Shown piece after piece: positions 17,890-27,856 of a DNA stretch of 49,691 bases. This DNA is from Microcaldota archaeon (lineage in GTDB: Archaea; Micrarchaeota; Micrarchaeia; Anstonellales; Bilamarchaeaceae). Where the stretch lies: positions 1 to 49,691 of the forward strand of contig JAFGPA010000012.1 in NCBI GenBank assembly GCA_016926175.1, in the 5' to 3' direction. Below the pieces are notes generated by a model. That model had not been told where the DNA came from. It saw nothing but the letters and a program-made list of their open reading frames with translations, and did not search any database. How positions within the stretch are numbered: position 1 is the stretch's first letter; every line of letters begins with the position of its first letter. The translations under genes were made by a program, and so were the position numbers.

Positions 17890-17979
17890 AATAAGCAAGG
17901 AAAATTAATCCTTACACATTTAAATCAGTATCTTCGCAGCAGCAACAGTATTTAACCGTTGTCGATCATTTCTATCATT

Positions 17980-18732
17980 ATGGAAACAATCCTCTGTTTC
18001 GGCATAGACCCCGATATACAGCGAATGAAAGTAGATGTTGACGGCATTTCACACTATTTTCAGGAACTTACGGACAGGCTTATTGAAGAACACCAGATAG
18101 CAGCAATAAAACCGAATTATGCTTTTTTTGCCCAATATGGGTTTGAAGGGTTGTATAATCTTGAAAACATAATCCAGCATTACAAAGGAAAAATACCGAT
18201 AATCCTTGATGCCAAAAGAGGGGACATTGGAAAGACCGGCAAAGCATATGCAAAGGAAGTTTATGATTTCTGGGGTGCTGATGCAGTTACCATAAGCCCG
18301 TATATGGGAAAGGATTCTGTTGAGCCTTTTTTAAGGGAGGGTAAAACGGTCTACCTTCTCTGCAGAACCTCCAATGAAGGGGCAGGGGACTTCCAGGAAC
18401 TGAAATGCGGAAGGAAATTCCTCTATGAAGAAGTAGCCCTGAAAGCTGTTGAATGGAAATGTGGCCTGGTTGTGGGTGCCACAAGCGATTCCATAAAGAA
18501 AATTGTCAAAATAACAGATAATCAGGTACCCATGCTGATTCCGGGGATCGGAACCCAGGGCGGCGATCTGGAGATGATCATGAAGGCAATAAAGTCCAAT
18601 CCTTCAATCCACAGGATAAATGCATCCTCTTCAATCGCTTATGCGCATGAAAAAGGCGGAATGCCGGCGGCAGATGCTGCCCTGAAAGAAGCGCAGAAAC
18701 TCAACGACACCATAAAAAAATACATGCAGTAG
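17980..18732 (+). CDS. pyrF: Orotidine 5'-phosphate decarboxylase
   Basis: LCFGIDPD, IKPNYAFFAQYGFEG, IILDAKRGDIGKTGKAYA, LIPGIGTQGGD. Confidence 0.93.
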   Translation: METILCFGIDPDIQRMKVDVDGISHYFQELTDRLIEEHQIAAIKPNYAFFAQYGFEGLYNLENIIQHYKGKIPIILDAKRGDIGKTGKAYAKEVYDFWGADAVTISPYMGKDSVEPFLREGKTVYLLCRTSNEGAGDFQELKCGRKFLYEEVALKAVEWKCGLVVGATSDSIKKIVKITDNQVPMLIPGIGTQGGDLEMIMKAIKSNPSIHRINASSSIAYAHEKGGMPAADAALKEAQKLNDTIKKYMQ

Positions 18733-20272
18733 AATATGCAACCGTATGGCTAGCCTGGGAAAAGTCCAGAGAATCAGGGAATCTTCCGATCAAATCCCAG
18801 TTTAGATAAATAACATAAATTACAATTAACAGCAGAATGAAATAGATAATTCTGACAGGTTTTCTGGCCAGATATTTCAGGAAGATTTTTATTGGCTTAA
18901 GTATTATTGCAGAAAAAAGTTTTCCAATAACTTTGAGCATAAAATCCAGGAGTTTCAGCAGGAATCTGAAGATGCCTTCGTAGAAAGCCGGCCCCCGTTT
19001 TTTTGGCTTATTGGTTTTGTTCTCAGTTGTTTTTGATGTTTCATGAGATTGCTTCAGTTCAGGCTTTTCACGGATGATAGCGGTCCGTATTTCCTTTTCG
19101 CTTTTTGGTTTTTTCACTGGTTTTTTCCTTGAGTATTTTTCAATTAATTTAGGGTCGGATGCTTCAAGCAAAGTTGGATCATCAATAACTTCCATGGCAG
19201 TTGCCGGAGCAAACATTGTAACTTCGCCGGGCTCAGTCTGGTTTCCGTTTCCATCAAGTGTTGAAACTATGGCAACTCCGGGAGAGAGGCGCTTGAGCCT
19301 TTCCATAACATCGATATCTGATTTTGGAAATGATGTTGCCAGGGCATTCAGCTTTTTGTTCCCTTTTTGGGTGAAAACCTTTTGCGAGAAGATTATCTTT
19401 GTGGAAAGCTGGCCGAGTATTTCATCTGGAAGATCAGTAACGTCCTGAGTCACAAAGAAAACTGAAACTCCCTTGGACCGGATCTGCTTGAGGATTGTAA
19501 CCATAAGATCGCGCAAGGATTTGTTTGAATCCTTGAAAAGATAGTGCGCCTCATCAAAGAAGATTGCGTATTTTGGCTTTTCAACATCGCCGACTTCCGG
19601 GAGTTTTTCGAAAAGCAGCTGCAGCAGAAAAGCAGGTGCAATGGAAACCAGCATGTTTTTCCTTGAATCAGAAAGATTGAGGACATTCATGCCGCTGAAA
19701 TCATTGAGCTGAAGGCCGGGTTTGCCAAAAAGACTTCCGATGCCGGACTCCTGCATTGCAAGTATCTTTCTTTCAATTACATTGACTGATGACCGGCTCA
19801 TGCCCCTTTCCTTTCTTTCAAGCATTTCATCCAGGACATCAAGGAGATTTTCAAGGCTGTCAAGCGGAAGGCCGTTTTTTCTGGCATAGGCAAATACAAG
19901 GGAAAGATGGCTTTCCTGTGTGGGATTCAATGAAAGCATTCTGGAAAGCAGAACTGAGCCGGCTGCCTGCAGTGAGAATCTCAGTTGAATAAACCTGTCT
20001 GAAATGCTCCAGTAGTTTGTTTCTATTCCATGGGGCCGATAGCCTGCCAGTGCGTTTCTTTTGTTGTCTTTTCCCTCAATGCAGAATCCGGAGGCATCTC
20101 CTTTTACATCTGAAACGAAAACATTTGTGCCGTTGTCGGCCAGCTGTTCTGCAATTACCTGCATGGTTCTTGATTTGCCTGAGCCTGTGCTTCCGGCAAT
20201 AAGCCCGTGCCTTGTAAGATAATTTTCCGGAATGGAGATGACAGATTTTCCGCTTACTCCAAGATCGATCAT
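18701..20272 (-). CDS. HerA/FtsK-superfamily ATPase (DUF853/YjgR-like) with C-terminal membrane region
   Basis: GLIAGSTGSGKSRTMQ (Walker A), YAIFFDEAHYLF (Walker B); hydrophobic FRFLLKLLDFMLKVIGKLFSAIILK and PVRIIYFILLLIVIYVIYL. Confidence 0.8.
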   Translation of the reverse strand: MIDLGVSGKSVISIPENYLTRHGLIAGSTGSGKSRTMQVIAEQLADNGTNVFVSDVKGDASGFCIEGKDNKRNALAGYRPHGIETNYWSISDRFIQLRFSLQAAGSVLLSRMLSLNPTQESHLSLVFAYARKNGLPLDSLENLLDVLDEMLERKERGMSRSSVNVIERKILAMQESGIGSLFGKPGLQLNDFSGMNVLNLSDSRKNMLVSIAPAFLLQLLFEKLPEVGDVEKPKYAIFFDEAHYLFKDSNKSLRDLMVTILKQIRSKGVSVFFVTQDVTDLPDEILGQLSTKIIFSQKVFTQKGNKKLNALATSFPKSDIDVMERLKRLSPGVAIVSTLDGNGNQTEPGEVTMFAPATAMEVIDDPTLLEASDPKLIEKYSRKKPVKKPKSEKEIRTAIIREKPELKQSHETSKTTENKTNKPKKRGPAFYEGIFRFLLKLLDFMLKVIGKLFSAIILKPIKIFLKYLARKPVRIIYFILLLIVIYVIYLNWDLIGRFPDSLDFSQASHTVAYSTACIFLWCR

Positions 20273-20304
20273 GGAAAAACATTGAATTATGAGTTTATAA
20301 TACT

Positions 20305-21039
20305 TTGAGGAGAGTGATAGTCATGTACGTTCCGCCAAAAAGCTCGCATAAAGGGGAAAACGGCAGGCTGCAGATAATAGCAGGCAGCAGAATGTATCAT
20401 GGAGCTGCAATGCTCACGATCCTGGCAGCAAAAAGATTTGTAGATCTCGTCTATTTTACTCCTGGCGAGAAAGACAGTTATCTGCTTCAGACAGTGAAGG
20501 CAATTCCCGAGGTAATTGTAGCAGACAGGTCGGGTGAGGCAGACGCCATTCTTTTCGGGAATGGCATAGGAAATGCAAAAGTAAAACTGCCAAAAACAAA
20601 TGCAAAACTGGTTATTGACGCTGACGGCCTGAAAAGGATAAGGGGAAAAATCCCGAAAAATGCAATTCTGACCCCGCATGAGGGGGAATTCAAAAGATTG
20701 TTTGGATGCGATGGAACAAAGGAAAATGTCAGGAAAATGGCTGTAAAGCACAAGTGCACTATTCTGAAGAAAGGGGATGCAGACATTATCAGCGATGGAA
20801 AAAGAATTGCAATCAACAGGGTGCACAATCCTGGGATGACCAAGGGAGGAACCGGGGATGTCCTTGCAGGCCTGGTGGCTGCACTGGCATGCAAGAATGA
20901 CTCATTTGAAGCATGTGTTGCTGCAGCAAGGGTCAGCGGCGAGGCGGGCAACATACTTATGAGGTATTACGGATACAATTATTCTGCATCTGATATAGCG
21001 CATATGCTTCCGTTTGCATACAAGAAAGTGATAAAATGA
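20305..21039 (+). CDS. nnrD: ADP-dependent NAD(P)H-hydrate dehydratase
   Basis: KGENGRLQIIAGSRMYHGAAMLTILAA, LVIDADGLK, ILTPHEGEFKRL, NPGMTKGGTGDVLAG. Confidence 0.92.
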   Translation: MRRVIVMYVPPKSSHKGENGRLQIIAGSRMYHGAAMLTILAAKRFVDLVYFTPGEKDSYLLQTVKAIPEVIVADRSGEADAILFGNGIGNAKVKLPKTNAKLVIDADGLKRIRGKIPKNAILTPHEGEFKRLFGCDGTKENVRKMAVKHKCTILKKGDADIISDGKRIAINRVHNPGMTKGGTGDVLAGLVAALACKNDSFEACVAAARVSGEAGNILMRYYGYNYSASDIAHMLPFAYKKVIK

Positions 21040-21917
21040 GGATACAGAATCTGGAGCGGATAGACCGGAAATCGCTGGCGCACTGCGGATTCCAGGCAAC
21101 TAATGTTGCACAGGCAGCAGAAATCATCGAAAAAATGGAAAAAGAAAAAGCGGTTGTTTTTCTGGCATTTACTTCAAACATGGTGGCCTCTGGACTGCGG
21201 GGCTTGATAACAAGGCTTTGCAAGGAAAAGAAAGTCGATGCCATAATAACAGCAGGGGGAAGCCTGGATCATGATCTCATAAAAAGTTCGAAGGACTATG
21301 AACTCGGAGAGTTTGTAATGGATGATGCCAAACTGCATCAGAAGGGGATAAACAGAATAGGGAATATCCTGGTTCCTAATGAATGCTATGAATATCTGGA
21401 AAAATTCATGCAGAATGCATTCTCTGAACTCTACAATAATGAAAAGATTGTTTCTCCAAGCGAAATTGCAGTGAAAATAGGGGAAAAAACAAGCGACGAT
21501 TCGTTCCTTTACTGGTGCGGAAAAAATGGCATCCCGGTGTTCTGCCCGGGTATAACCGATTCGGCAATTGGCCTCCAGGCACATTTCTTCAGGCAAAAGA
21601 AAAAAGACTTTTCAATTGATGTTACAAAGGACATGAACCAGCTGTCCCAGATAGCCCTGAATGCAGACAAAACAGGCGGCATCATTCTGGGGGGTGGAAT
21701 CTCAAAACATCATGCAATAGGGGTTAATCTTCTCCGGGGCGGATTCGACTATGCAGTCTATGTAACAACAGCATCACCATGGGACGGATCATTAAGCGGA
21801 GCAAGAACAAATGAGGGGATATCCTGGGGAAAAATAAAGGAAAAGGCAAACCATGTAACAGTTGACTGTGATGCATCAATAGCATTTCCTCTGATTCTGG
21901 AGCTGTGTAAATGGTGA
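21036..21917 (+). CDS. dys: Deoxyhypusine synthase
   Basis: FLAFTSNMVASGLRGLI, DAIITAGGSLDHDLIK, VFCPGITDSAIGLQ, GGIILGGGISKHHAI, TNEGISWGKIKE. Confidence 0.95.
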   Translation: MRIQNLERIDRKSLAHCGFQATNVAQAAEIIEKMEKEKAVVFLAFTSNMVASGLRGLITRLCKEKKVDAIITAGGSLDHDLIKSSKDYELGEFVMDDAKLHQKGINRIGNILVPNECYEYLEKFMQNAFSELYNNEKIVSPSEIAVKIGEKTSDDSFLYWCGKNGIPVFCPGITDSAIGLQAHFFRQKKKDFSIDVTKDMNQLSQIALNADKTGGIILGGGISKHHAIGVNLLRGGFDYAVYVTTASPWDGSLSGARTNEGISWGKIKEKANHVTVDCDASIAFPLILELCKW

Positions 21918-22402
21918 TGCATTTTGTATTGGCATTCCTTGCAGGAATCATAGTCAAGATAGTTGACTGGCTGGAAGATGACAAAAAAAGCCGCCACAAA
22001 TCAAAATATTTTATGGCGGCCATTTACGGCTGCCTGATAGGATATCTTATTGCAAATGCAAGTTTTGGCATTCTGTTCCTTGCCGCTCTTTTTGCACAGG
22101 TGCTGTCAAGAAAGATTGACAGTTTTGCTCACAGGCTTGGATTTCTTACTGCATTCATAGTAATCCTGTTTTATCAGCTTCCGGACATAAATATTCTGAT
22201 ATTCGGATATTTTGTTGTTCTGGCATTTCTGGATGAGATAGACTATGTGGGGATTCTCAGGCCGTTCAATGAATACAGGCCGTTTCTGAAATTGGGTCCC
22301 ATACCATTTGTCTTTCTTGGAAGGCCCGACTACCTCATAGGAATTCTTGCATTTGACCTTGGATATGAACTTTTCAAAACCCTCCAAAACAATAAAAAGT
22401 GA
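21911..22402 (+). CDS. Conserved archaeal membrane protein, unknown function
   Basis: Several hydrophobic segments; ATG overlaps end of dys. Confidence 0.65.
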   Translation: MVMHFVLAFLAGIIVKIVDWLEDDKKSRHKSKYFMAAIYGCLIGYLIANASFGILFLAALFAQVLSRKIDSFAHRLGFLTAFIVILFYQLPDINILIFGYFVVLAFLDEIDYVGILRPFNEYRPFLKLGPIPFVFLGRPDYLIGILAFDLGYELFKTLQNNKK

Positions 22403-22419
22403 AACACAGACAATAAATC

Positions 22420-23334
22420 ATGGATAATTTTGCCCTCAGGTACCCCTTCACAGATGATGCTAAGCAGGTACTTGAAGGTGCGGAACTGAATTCAAGAATA
22501 ATAGAAATGGGATTCCAGAGAATAAAAAATGCGCTTGAAGGAAAAGCAGCCGGAAAGATAGTTTATAGTGAAAATGAGATCATTGAGGAAATAGCCTCCT
22601 ATGCAGCTGCAAGAATGATACTCGGAACCCTGGGAAATCAGTTCATAACCGGAAGGTTTGCAGTCAATGAATCAAAAATTGCAAGAGCTCACCTCAACAA
22701 AGAAAATCAGGCTGCGGTAAACAGAATTGCATTGCATTTCGGGATCATCACCAATGAAAATCTTCTTGATATTCCAACCTATCTTAAATACTGTCCAAAA
22801 TCAACTCCATACAGACTGATCAACCGCAGAATAGTTAGCGGCAAGGTGGAGATAAGTGAAAATGAAAAGCTGAGACTTATAGAAGAGGGAATAAGAAAGC
22901 ACATGGAGGATATTCCGCGGCCAAATGACCCTCCGGAAGAGATAAAAAAAGCGGGGGAGCGTCTGCTGCTTGAATTGCCAAAGCACCAGACCAGGATAAC
23001 AGTCAAGGAAGGAGATCACCCCCCATGCATAATGAAATTGTTTGAAAGTGTAAAAAAGCACCAGAACCTCCCCCACACCGCAAGATGGTACCTAGCTACA
23101 TATCTTATCGGGATAGGAATGGAGGAGGATGCCATAGTAGAAATCTATTCAGGACTTCCTGACTTCAATGAGAAGATTACAAGGTATCAGATAAGCCATG
23201 CAAAGAAAAAGGGTTACAGGGTTCCCTCGTGCTCCACAATAATGAGCTATGGTCTTTGCTGTGCTGTCTGCAGAATAGGCAACCCACTGAAATGGCATAC
23301 CATAAGCAACATACGAAAGGAGGGAATCAGATGA
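22420..23334 (+). CDS. priL: DNA primase large subunit
   Basis: DHPPCIMKL...LPHTARWYLATYLIGIGM, four-Cys region including GYRVPSCSTIMSYGLCCAVCRIGNPLKWH. Confidence 0.93.
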   Translation: MDNFALRYPFTDDAKQVLEGAELNSRIIEMGFQRIKNALEGKAAGKIVYSENEIIEEIASYAAARMILGTLGNQFITGRFAVNESKIARAHLNKENQAAVNRIALHFGIITNENLLDIPTYLKYCPKSTPYRLINRRIVSGKVEISENEKLRLIEEGIRKHMEDIPRPNDPPEEIKKAGERLLLELPKHQTRITVKEGDHPPCIMKLFESVKKHQNLPHTARWYLATYLIGIGMEEDAIVEIYSGLPDFNEKITRYQISHAKKKGYRVPSCSTIMSYGLCCAVCRIGNPLKWHTISNIRKEGIR

Positions 23335-24395
23335 ACATCAGGAATATTTTTGCAAAATACTACGAAACCGCAGACATCAGGATTCCTGAGATTGAAAAAA
23401 GGGAATTTGGAATTGGCAACAACAAAAAGATAGATGCCAGGCATCTGAACTTTGCAAATGTTTCTGAATTCAGGAAATACCTTTGCATGAATACTCCGAT
23501 GTTTGTTTCGCATTCCACTGCATACTACAGATTTCCCGGAGCAACGCCCATACAGAAAAAGCACTGGCTCTATGCAGATATTGTATTTGATCTTGATATC
23601 CATGCTGAAGGAAAATACGGTGTTTACCCCCTGCTTGAGAATATGAAAAAGGATGTTGTAAGGCTTGTGGAGGATTTCATTGTAAATGATTTTGGAATTG
23701 AAAGGCAGCATGTCATGATAGTGTTCTCCGGAAACAGGGGCTACCACGTACATGTAAGGGATCCCCGCTATATGAAGATGGGTGGGGAGGAACGAAGAGA
23801 GCTTGTTGATTACATCATGGGGCAGGGATTGAACTATCTTGACTTTTTCCCATCAAGAGAAACTGTACATTCAAAACTTATGGGACCAAGGCCTGATGAA
23901 GGCGGGTACAGGGGAAGATTTGCAAGAAAATTGATTAAAAAGCTTGAAGAAGATCCAACGGCAATCTCAAGAATTTTCAAAAAAGACCAGCCAAGAAAAT
24001 TCTTCATTGACGGAATTAAAGAGGGCAATTACAGCAAGACAACATTGAAGCTGGATGATCTTTTGAATAGATTGTCCTTGATAGCACAGGACCTTTCAGT
24101 CGGTACTGTAAATACTGATGTTGCTGTTACGCAGGATCTCAGCAAACTTATAAGAGTCCCGAACAGCGTGCATGGTGAGACAGGGCTGATTGCAAAGATT
24201 GTTGATGACATCGAAGCATTCAGTCCATTTGAGGATGCAGGAATCAATGGGGAAAACAGAAGGATAAAATTCATTGAGGATGTTCCTGAACTTGAGATTA
24301 CAGAAACAAAAGAATTCAGAAAAGAAGATATGGCGGAACTGCCTTTACATAAAGCATTGTTTTTTGTCTTGAGAAAAAGCGCAGTGTGGGCCTAG
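23331..24395 (+). CDS. priS: DNA primase catalytic small subunit
   Basis: FRFPGATPIQKKHWLYADIVFDLDIHAE, VFSGNRGYHVHVRD, LIRVPNSVHGETGL; ATGA overlap with priL. Confidence 0.94.
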   Translation: MNIRNIFAKYYETADIRIPEIEKREFGIGNNKKIDARHLNFANVSEFRKYLCMNTPMFVSHSTAYYRFPGATPIQKKHWLYADIVFDLDIHAEGKYGVYPLLENMKKDVVRLVEDFIVNDFGIERQHVMIVFSGNRGYHVHVRDPRYMKMGGEERRELVDYIMGQGLNYLDFFPSRETVHSKLMGPRPDEGGYRGRFARKLIKKLEEDPTAISRIFKKDQPRKFFIDGIKEGNYSKTTLKLDDLLNRLSLIAQDLSVGTVNTDVAVTQDLSKLIRVPNSVHGETGLIAKIVDDIEAFSPFEDAGINGENRRIKFIEDVPELEITETKEFRKEDMAELPLHKALFFVLRKSAVWA

Positions 24396-25660
24396 TCCTT
24401 GCAGCAGCGGAAACCAACGGAATAGTCCTTGTAGTCTTTTTCATGGGCTGCAGTGGTATACATGCAGCCGGGTTTATTTTGCGTGGCATCAAGGAAATAG
24501 CCGCCTTTAAACTGGGCTTTGCCTCGTTGCGAGAGAGTGCCTACGAGCTCATTTACAGACCCGACCATATCATACACTTCATATTCACTTGTGCATTCCG
24601 GATAGCTGCCTGTAACCTCCATACCGATATGGATCTGTGCCAGCCTTTCATCCCAGAACAGTCTTTTGGAGTTGTTCCATACATACATCTCATCTTTTCT
24701 TGATGAGCATTTTGGATAAAGGGAAAGATTAACAGGAACGCCGTTCATATAAAGCGTTCCGTCAGGATCAACATTATTGTCAAACTTTGCCCGGCTTCCT
24801 TTTTGGCACCGGGCAAATAAGTGAAGAGGAGGGCTTTTAACGCCGAGTGCCCTCTCGAAAACGGACTGTTTGTTGTAATTGCATTTGCCTGGAATTTCAT
24901 TCCATCCGCCCCATGGATATGCTGCCTTCCTGGCATTTCCAAGACAGGATTTCATCCACTCGTTAATGGTGCAGAGCCTTTTGCCTGCGTTGTAGCATGC
25001 CTGCCTTGCAGTTTCATAGCTCATCTGCACCTGCGGAAAAACTCCCGCCTGCGAAACGGCTTTCAGATTGTGATGCTCCGGGGGCATTTTATAGTAGGGA
25101 TGCCTGGTGCCATCAGGATACTGGAGGTGGCATTCCCATTTGTCAATGCAGAACTGCTTTCCGTCCAGGTCAACCGCCGACATATCTGAAGAGCACCTTC
25201 CGGAAGCTCTGGATTTCTGCAGCGCAATTTTCTTTTCCGGTTCAGGAGCGGCGGCCTTGGGCTTATAATCCCTGCAGTCTTCCCTGCAATAGCCCATGGA
25301 ATATTCTTCGCAGGATTCGTTTTTTGTTATAGTAGAAAACATGTATCTGCCGTCCGGCTTCTTGTCAAGGATGGCAAATGTAACATTTTTGTCAAGTACG
25401 CCGTTTCCGCAGGCAAAATCAACAGGACACTGAACTGCAGTTTTCCAGGGCTGTCTTTTTCCGTCGCCGCAGTAGCCGCATGATTCAGGATCATAATTCC
25501 TGGACAGCGGATCTCTTTCGCCAAGTTCAGGCTGGCAATTGCCATCCCCTCTAAGGGAAATGCATTTTTCCGGAGCTGGTTTGTAGGTTGCAAGAAGGAA
25601 AATAGAAACAGCACAGATGGCGGTTCCCGTAGTAAAATCACTCCAGAAGCGCGTGTTCAT
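24392..25660 (-). CDS. Secreted/membrane-anchored formylglycine-generating-enzyme-like (SUMF1) domain protein with Cys-rich N-terminal region
   Basis: FCIDKWECHLQYP, ACYNAGKRLCTINEWMKSCLG, YDMVGSVNELVGT, KGGYFLDA, YSVGFRCCKD. Confidence 0.8.
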   Translation of the reverse strand: MNTRFWSDFTTGTAICAVSIFLLATYKPAPEKCISLRGDGNCQPELGERDPLSRNYDPESCGYCGDGKRQPWKTAVQCPVDFACGNGVLDKNVTFAILDKKPDGRYMFSTITKNESCEEYSMGYCREDCRDYKPKAAAPEPEKKIALQKSRASGRCSSDMSAVDLDGKQFCIDKWECHLQYPDGTRHPYYKMPPEHHNLKAVSQAGVFPQVQMSYETARQACYNAGKRLCTINEWMKSCLGNARKAAYPWGGWNEIPGKCNYNKQSVFERALGVKSPPLHLFARCQKGSRAKFDNNVDPDGTLYMNGVPVNLSLYPKCSSRKDEMYVWNNSKRLFWDERLAQIHIGMEVTGSYPECTSEYEVYDMVGSVNELVGTLSQRGKAQFKGGYFLDATQNKPGCMYTTAAHEKDYKDYSVGFRCCKD

Positions 25661-25697
25661 ATTGGTAATTGTGTTAAAAAAGGTTTAAAAAAGGAGG

Positions 25698-26087
25698 TTA
25701 CTGGGGCTTGCCAAGCTGTATCTTCGGCGGAATCAGCGGTGCAGTAAGGTTAAGAACTCTTGCAAGAAGGGTTCCATTTGCACTTCCGCTGTAGTTCACA
25801 GCACTTAAAACGACAGTGGCATAGTCATCAGGAATTTTTTTGCTCTTTTTCCATGTGCTTACAATTTCCTTTGACAGTTTCTCATCTTCTTTTGCAATAA
25901 GAAGCCCCTTGATCTTGATCTCACCCACATTATCCCTGTATTCGGCCGTGTAGATATAGGTAATCTCAAGATTTTTGTCTTTGTTCAGTTCTACATTCTC
26001 AAGCTGGATGTTGATGTTAAGTCCCTTGATTTGCTGTTGTGGAACCTTGTTTCCGCTGACATCAAGTATTCTTTCTCCTACTATCAT
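25698..26087 (-). CDS. Conserved hypothetical archaeal protein
   Basis: 129-aa ORF with normal archaeal codon usage. Confidence 0.6.
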   Translation of the reverse strand: MIVGERILDVSGNKVPQQQIKGLNINIQLENVELNKDKNLEITYIYTAEYRDNVGEIKIKGLLIAKEDEKLSKEIVSTWKKSKKIPDDYATVVLSAVNYSGSANGTLLARVLNLTAPLIPPKIQLGKPQ

Positions 26088-26178
26088 TTTATCACCAAGA
26101 ATATTGAACTGTATGGGAATATATTAAAAGCTAAGCAAGAGCCATTTGTTTTAAATATTTGCCAGCATCAACATTCTG

Positions 26179-27369
26179 ATGGCTTCTTTTGATCAAATAC
26201 TTTCACAACCTTCTATCTTTCGTAATCTCTCAGCCCTTTCTCCGCATTATGTGCCAAAGGAACTTCCATTCAGGGAAACCCACATACAGGAGATAATGAG
26301 AATAGTCTCTCCGGCCCTGAGAAAACAAAAGCCCAGGAATCTCATAATATATGGAAAAACCGGGACAGGAAAAACCTGCACCGTGAAGAGGGTAATGGAG
26401 GATTTTGTGGAAGCAGGCAAAAAAAGAAATGCAAGCATGCATTATGTAAACTGCAGAATCTACAATTCCAGGTACAGGATATTCCAGAAAGTCATGAAGG
26501 AGTATGTTCCTGAGCTCGACAAAACCGGATTCGGAATGCCATTCCTCTATGAAAAACTTGTTGAAACTGCATCCGGAGGAGAGCAGGTGGTTCTTGTATT
26601 GGATGAAATAGACATGATAAAGGATCTCGATGAACTCGTTTATACGTTAACAAGATCAAATGATGAAATAAAGGCTGGGGGGGTGACAATTGTCGGCATA
26701 TCCAACAAGCTGTCATTCAAGGATTCGCTTGATCCAAGATCAAGAAGTTCTCTTTATGAAACTGAAATGATATTCCAGCCTTACACTGCAGAGCAGCTAA
26801 AGAAAATACTTGAAGCGCGGGTAAAGGAAGGCTTCGAAAATAACGTTGTGGACCCCTCTGCCATCAATCTTTCTGCAGCCATAACATCCCAGGAAAGCGG
26901 GGATGCAAGATTTGCATTGAAACTGCTCAGCAAGGCAGGGGAACATGCAGAATCAGAGAAAAGAAACCTGGTCACTGACAATGATGTTGAAGCTGCAAGG
27001 AAGAAGGTTGAGATTGACCTTACCTTTGAGACAATAAGCACTCTTCCGCAGATGCATCAGATTGTACTTTATGCAATAGGATCCATTACAAAATCCGGAA
27101 GCAGATACTCCAGACTGGAAGGGGTGGAATCAGATTTCCTGTTCTCTGGAGAAGTATATGAGGAATATGAAAAGATCTGCAGAAGGCTTAAAACAAGGCC
27201 AAGAAGCTCCAGATGGTACAAGGAATACCTGAATGATCTTGAGGTTCTGGGCCTCATCACAACAACAATAAGCGGGAAGGGCGTACGCGGTACAACCACT
27301 CTTATAAGAATGGGCCAGGGAAGCGATGTTGTTATGTCAATACTGAATTCGCAACTCTTTGGAGAGTAA
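26179..27369 (+). CDS. cdc6: Orc1/Cdc6 replication initiator
   Basis: NLIIYGKTGTGKTCTVKRV, VLVLDEIDMI, SGDARFALKLLSKAGE, C-terminal winged helix. Confidence 0.95.
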   Translation: MASFDQILSQPSIFRNLSALSPHYVPKELPFRETHIQEIMRIVSPALRKQKPRNLIIYGKTGTGKTCTVKRVMEDFVEAGKKRNASMHYVNCRIYNSRYRIFQKVMKEYVPELDKTGFGMPFLYEKLVETASGGEQVVLVLDEIDMIKDLDELVYTLTRSNDEIKAGGVTIVGISNKLSFKDSLDPRSRSSLYETEMIFQPYTAEQLKKILEARVKEGFENNVVDPSAINLSAAITSQESGDARFALKLLSKAGEHAESEKRNLVTDNDVEAARKKVEIDLTFETISTLPQMHQIVLYAIGSITKSGSRYSRLEGVESDFLFSGEVYEEYEKICRRLKTRPRSSRWYKEYLNDLEVLGLITTTISGKGVRGTTTLIRMGQGSDVVMSILNSQLFGE

Positions 27370-27642
27370 CTATTTTCTGATTCTGAGAAATCCATAAAAC
27401 AAAGAGAACATGACAACGCCCGCAAATGATGCGATTGTAAGGGAATTCAGATCATCAAGCCCAAATGATACTATAAGAATGAACATGCTTACAAGTGCAA
27501 GTTTCAGGAAAAGCGATTTCAGTGAAAGGTCTGCCTGGAACGGATCCACTGGTTTTTCCCTGTGCTTCATGGTTTTTTCCAGAAGCACCGAACTCTTTTT
27601 CGGCTGGATTTCAACCGGAGTGTCCTTGCCTGTGAGGTACAT
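27370..27642 (-). CDS. Small two-TM membrane protein
   Basis: Internal ATG chosen because the longer ORF would overlap tRNA-Ser; two hydrophobic stretches. Confidence 0.55.
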   Translation of the reverse strand: MYLTGKDTPVEIQPKKSSVLLEKTMKHREKPVDPFQADLSLKSLFLKLALVSMFILIVSFGLDDLNSLTIASFAGVVMFSLFYGFLRIRK

Positions 27643-27719
27643 AATATCATAATGTGCACAAAAATGCTTAAAAATGTTTAACACTGCTCTTTTTGGCATG
27701 TTTTCACTGAAAACAAAAT

Positions 27720-27803
27720 CGCTGAGGGGGAGATTTGAACTCCCGCGTACTTTCGTACACAAGGTTAGCAACCTTGCGCAATACCGGGCTATGCGACCTC
27801 AGC
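27720..27803 (-). tRNA. tRNA-Ser(GCT), class II, no intron
   Basis: Acceptor GCTGAGG/CCTCAGC, anticodon stem CAAGG-TTGCTAA-CCTTG, long variable arm GTACGAAAGTAC, T arm GGGAG-TTCAAAT-CTCCC. Confidence 0.95.
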
Positions 27804-27856
27804 AGAAATTTTCCTTCAATAATTCTCAAGGTAAAATTTCATTAAACTTCCTGAGG

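Noticed and set aside
26088-26178. Replication origin adjacent to orc1/cdc6
   Set aside because: AT-rich but too short and no recognisable ORB inverted repeats by eye.
27643-27771. N-terminal part of the 133-aa ORF 27370-27771
   Set aside because: Would be translated from within tRNA-Ser(GCT); internal ATG at 27642 is more plausible.
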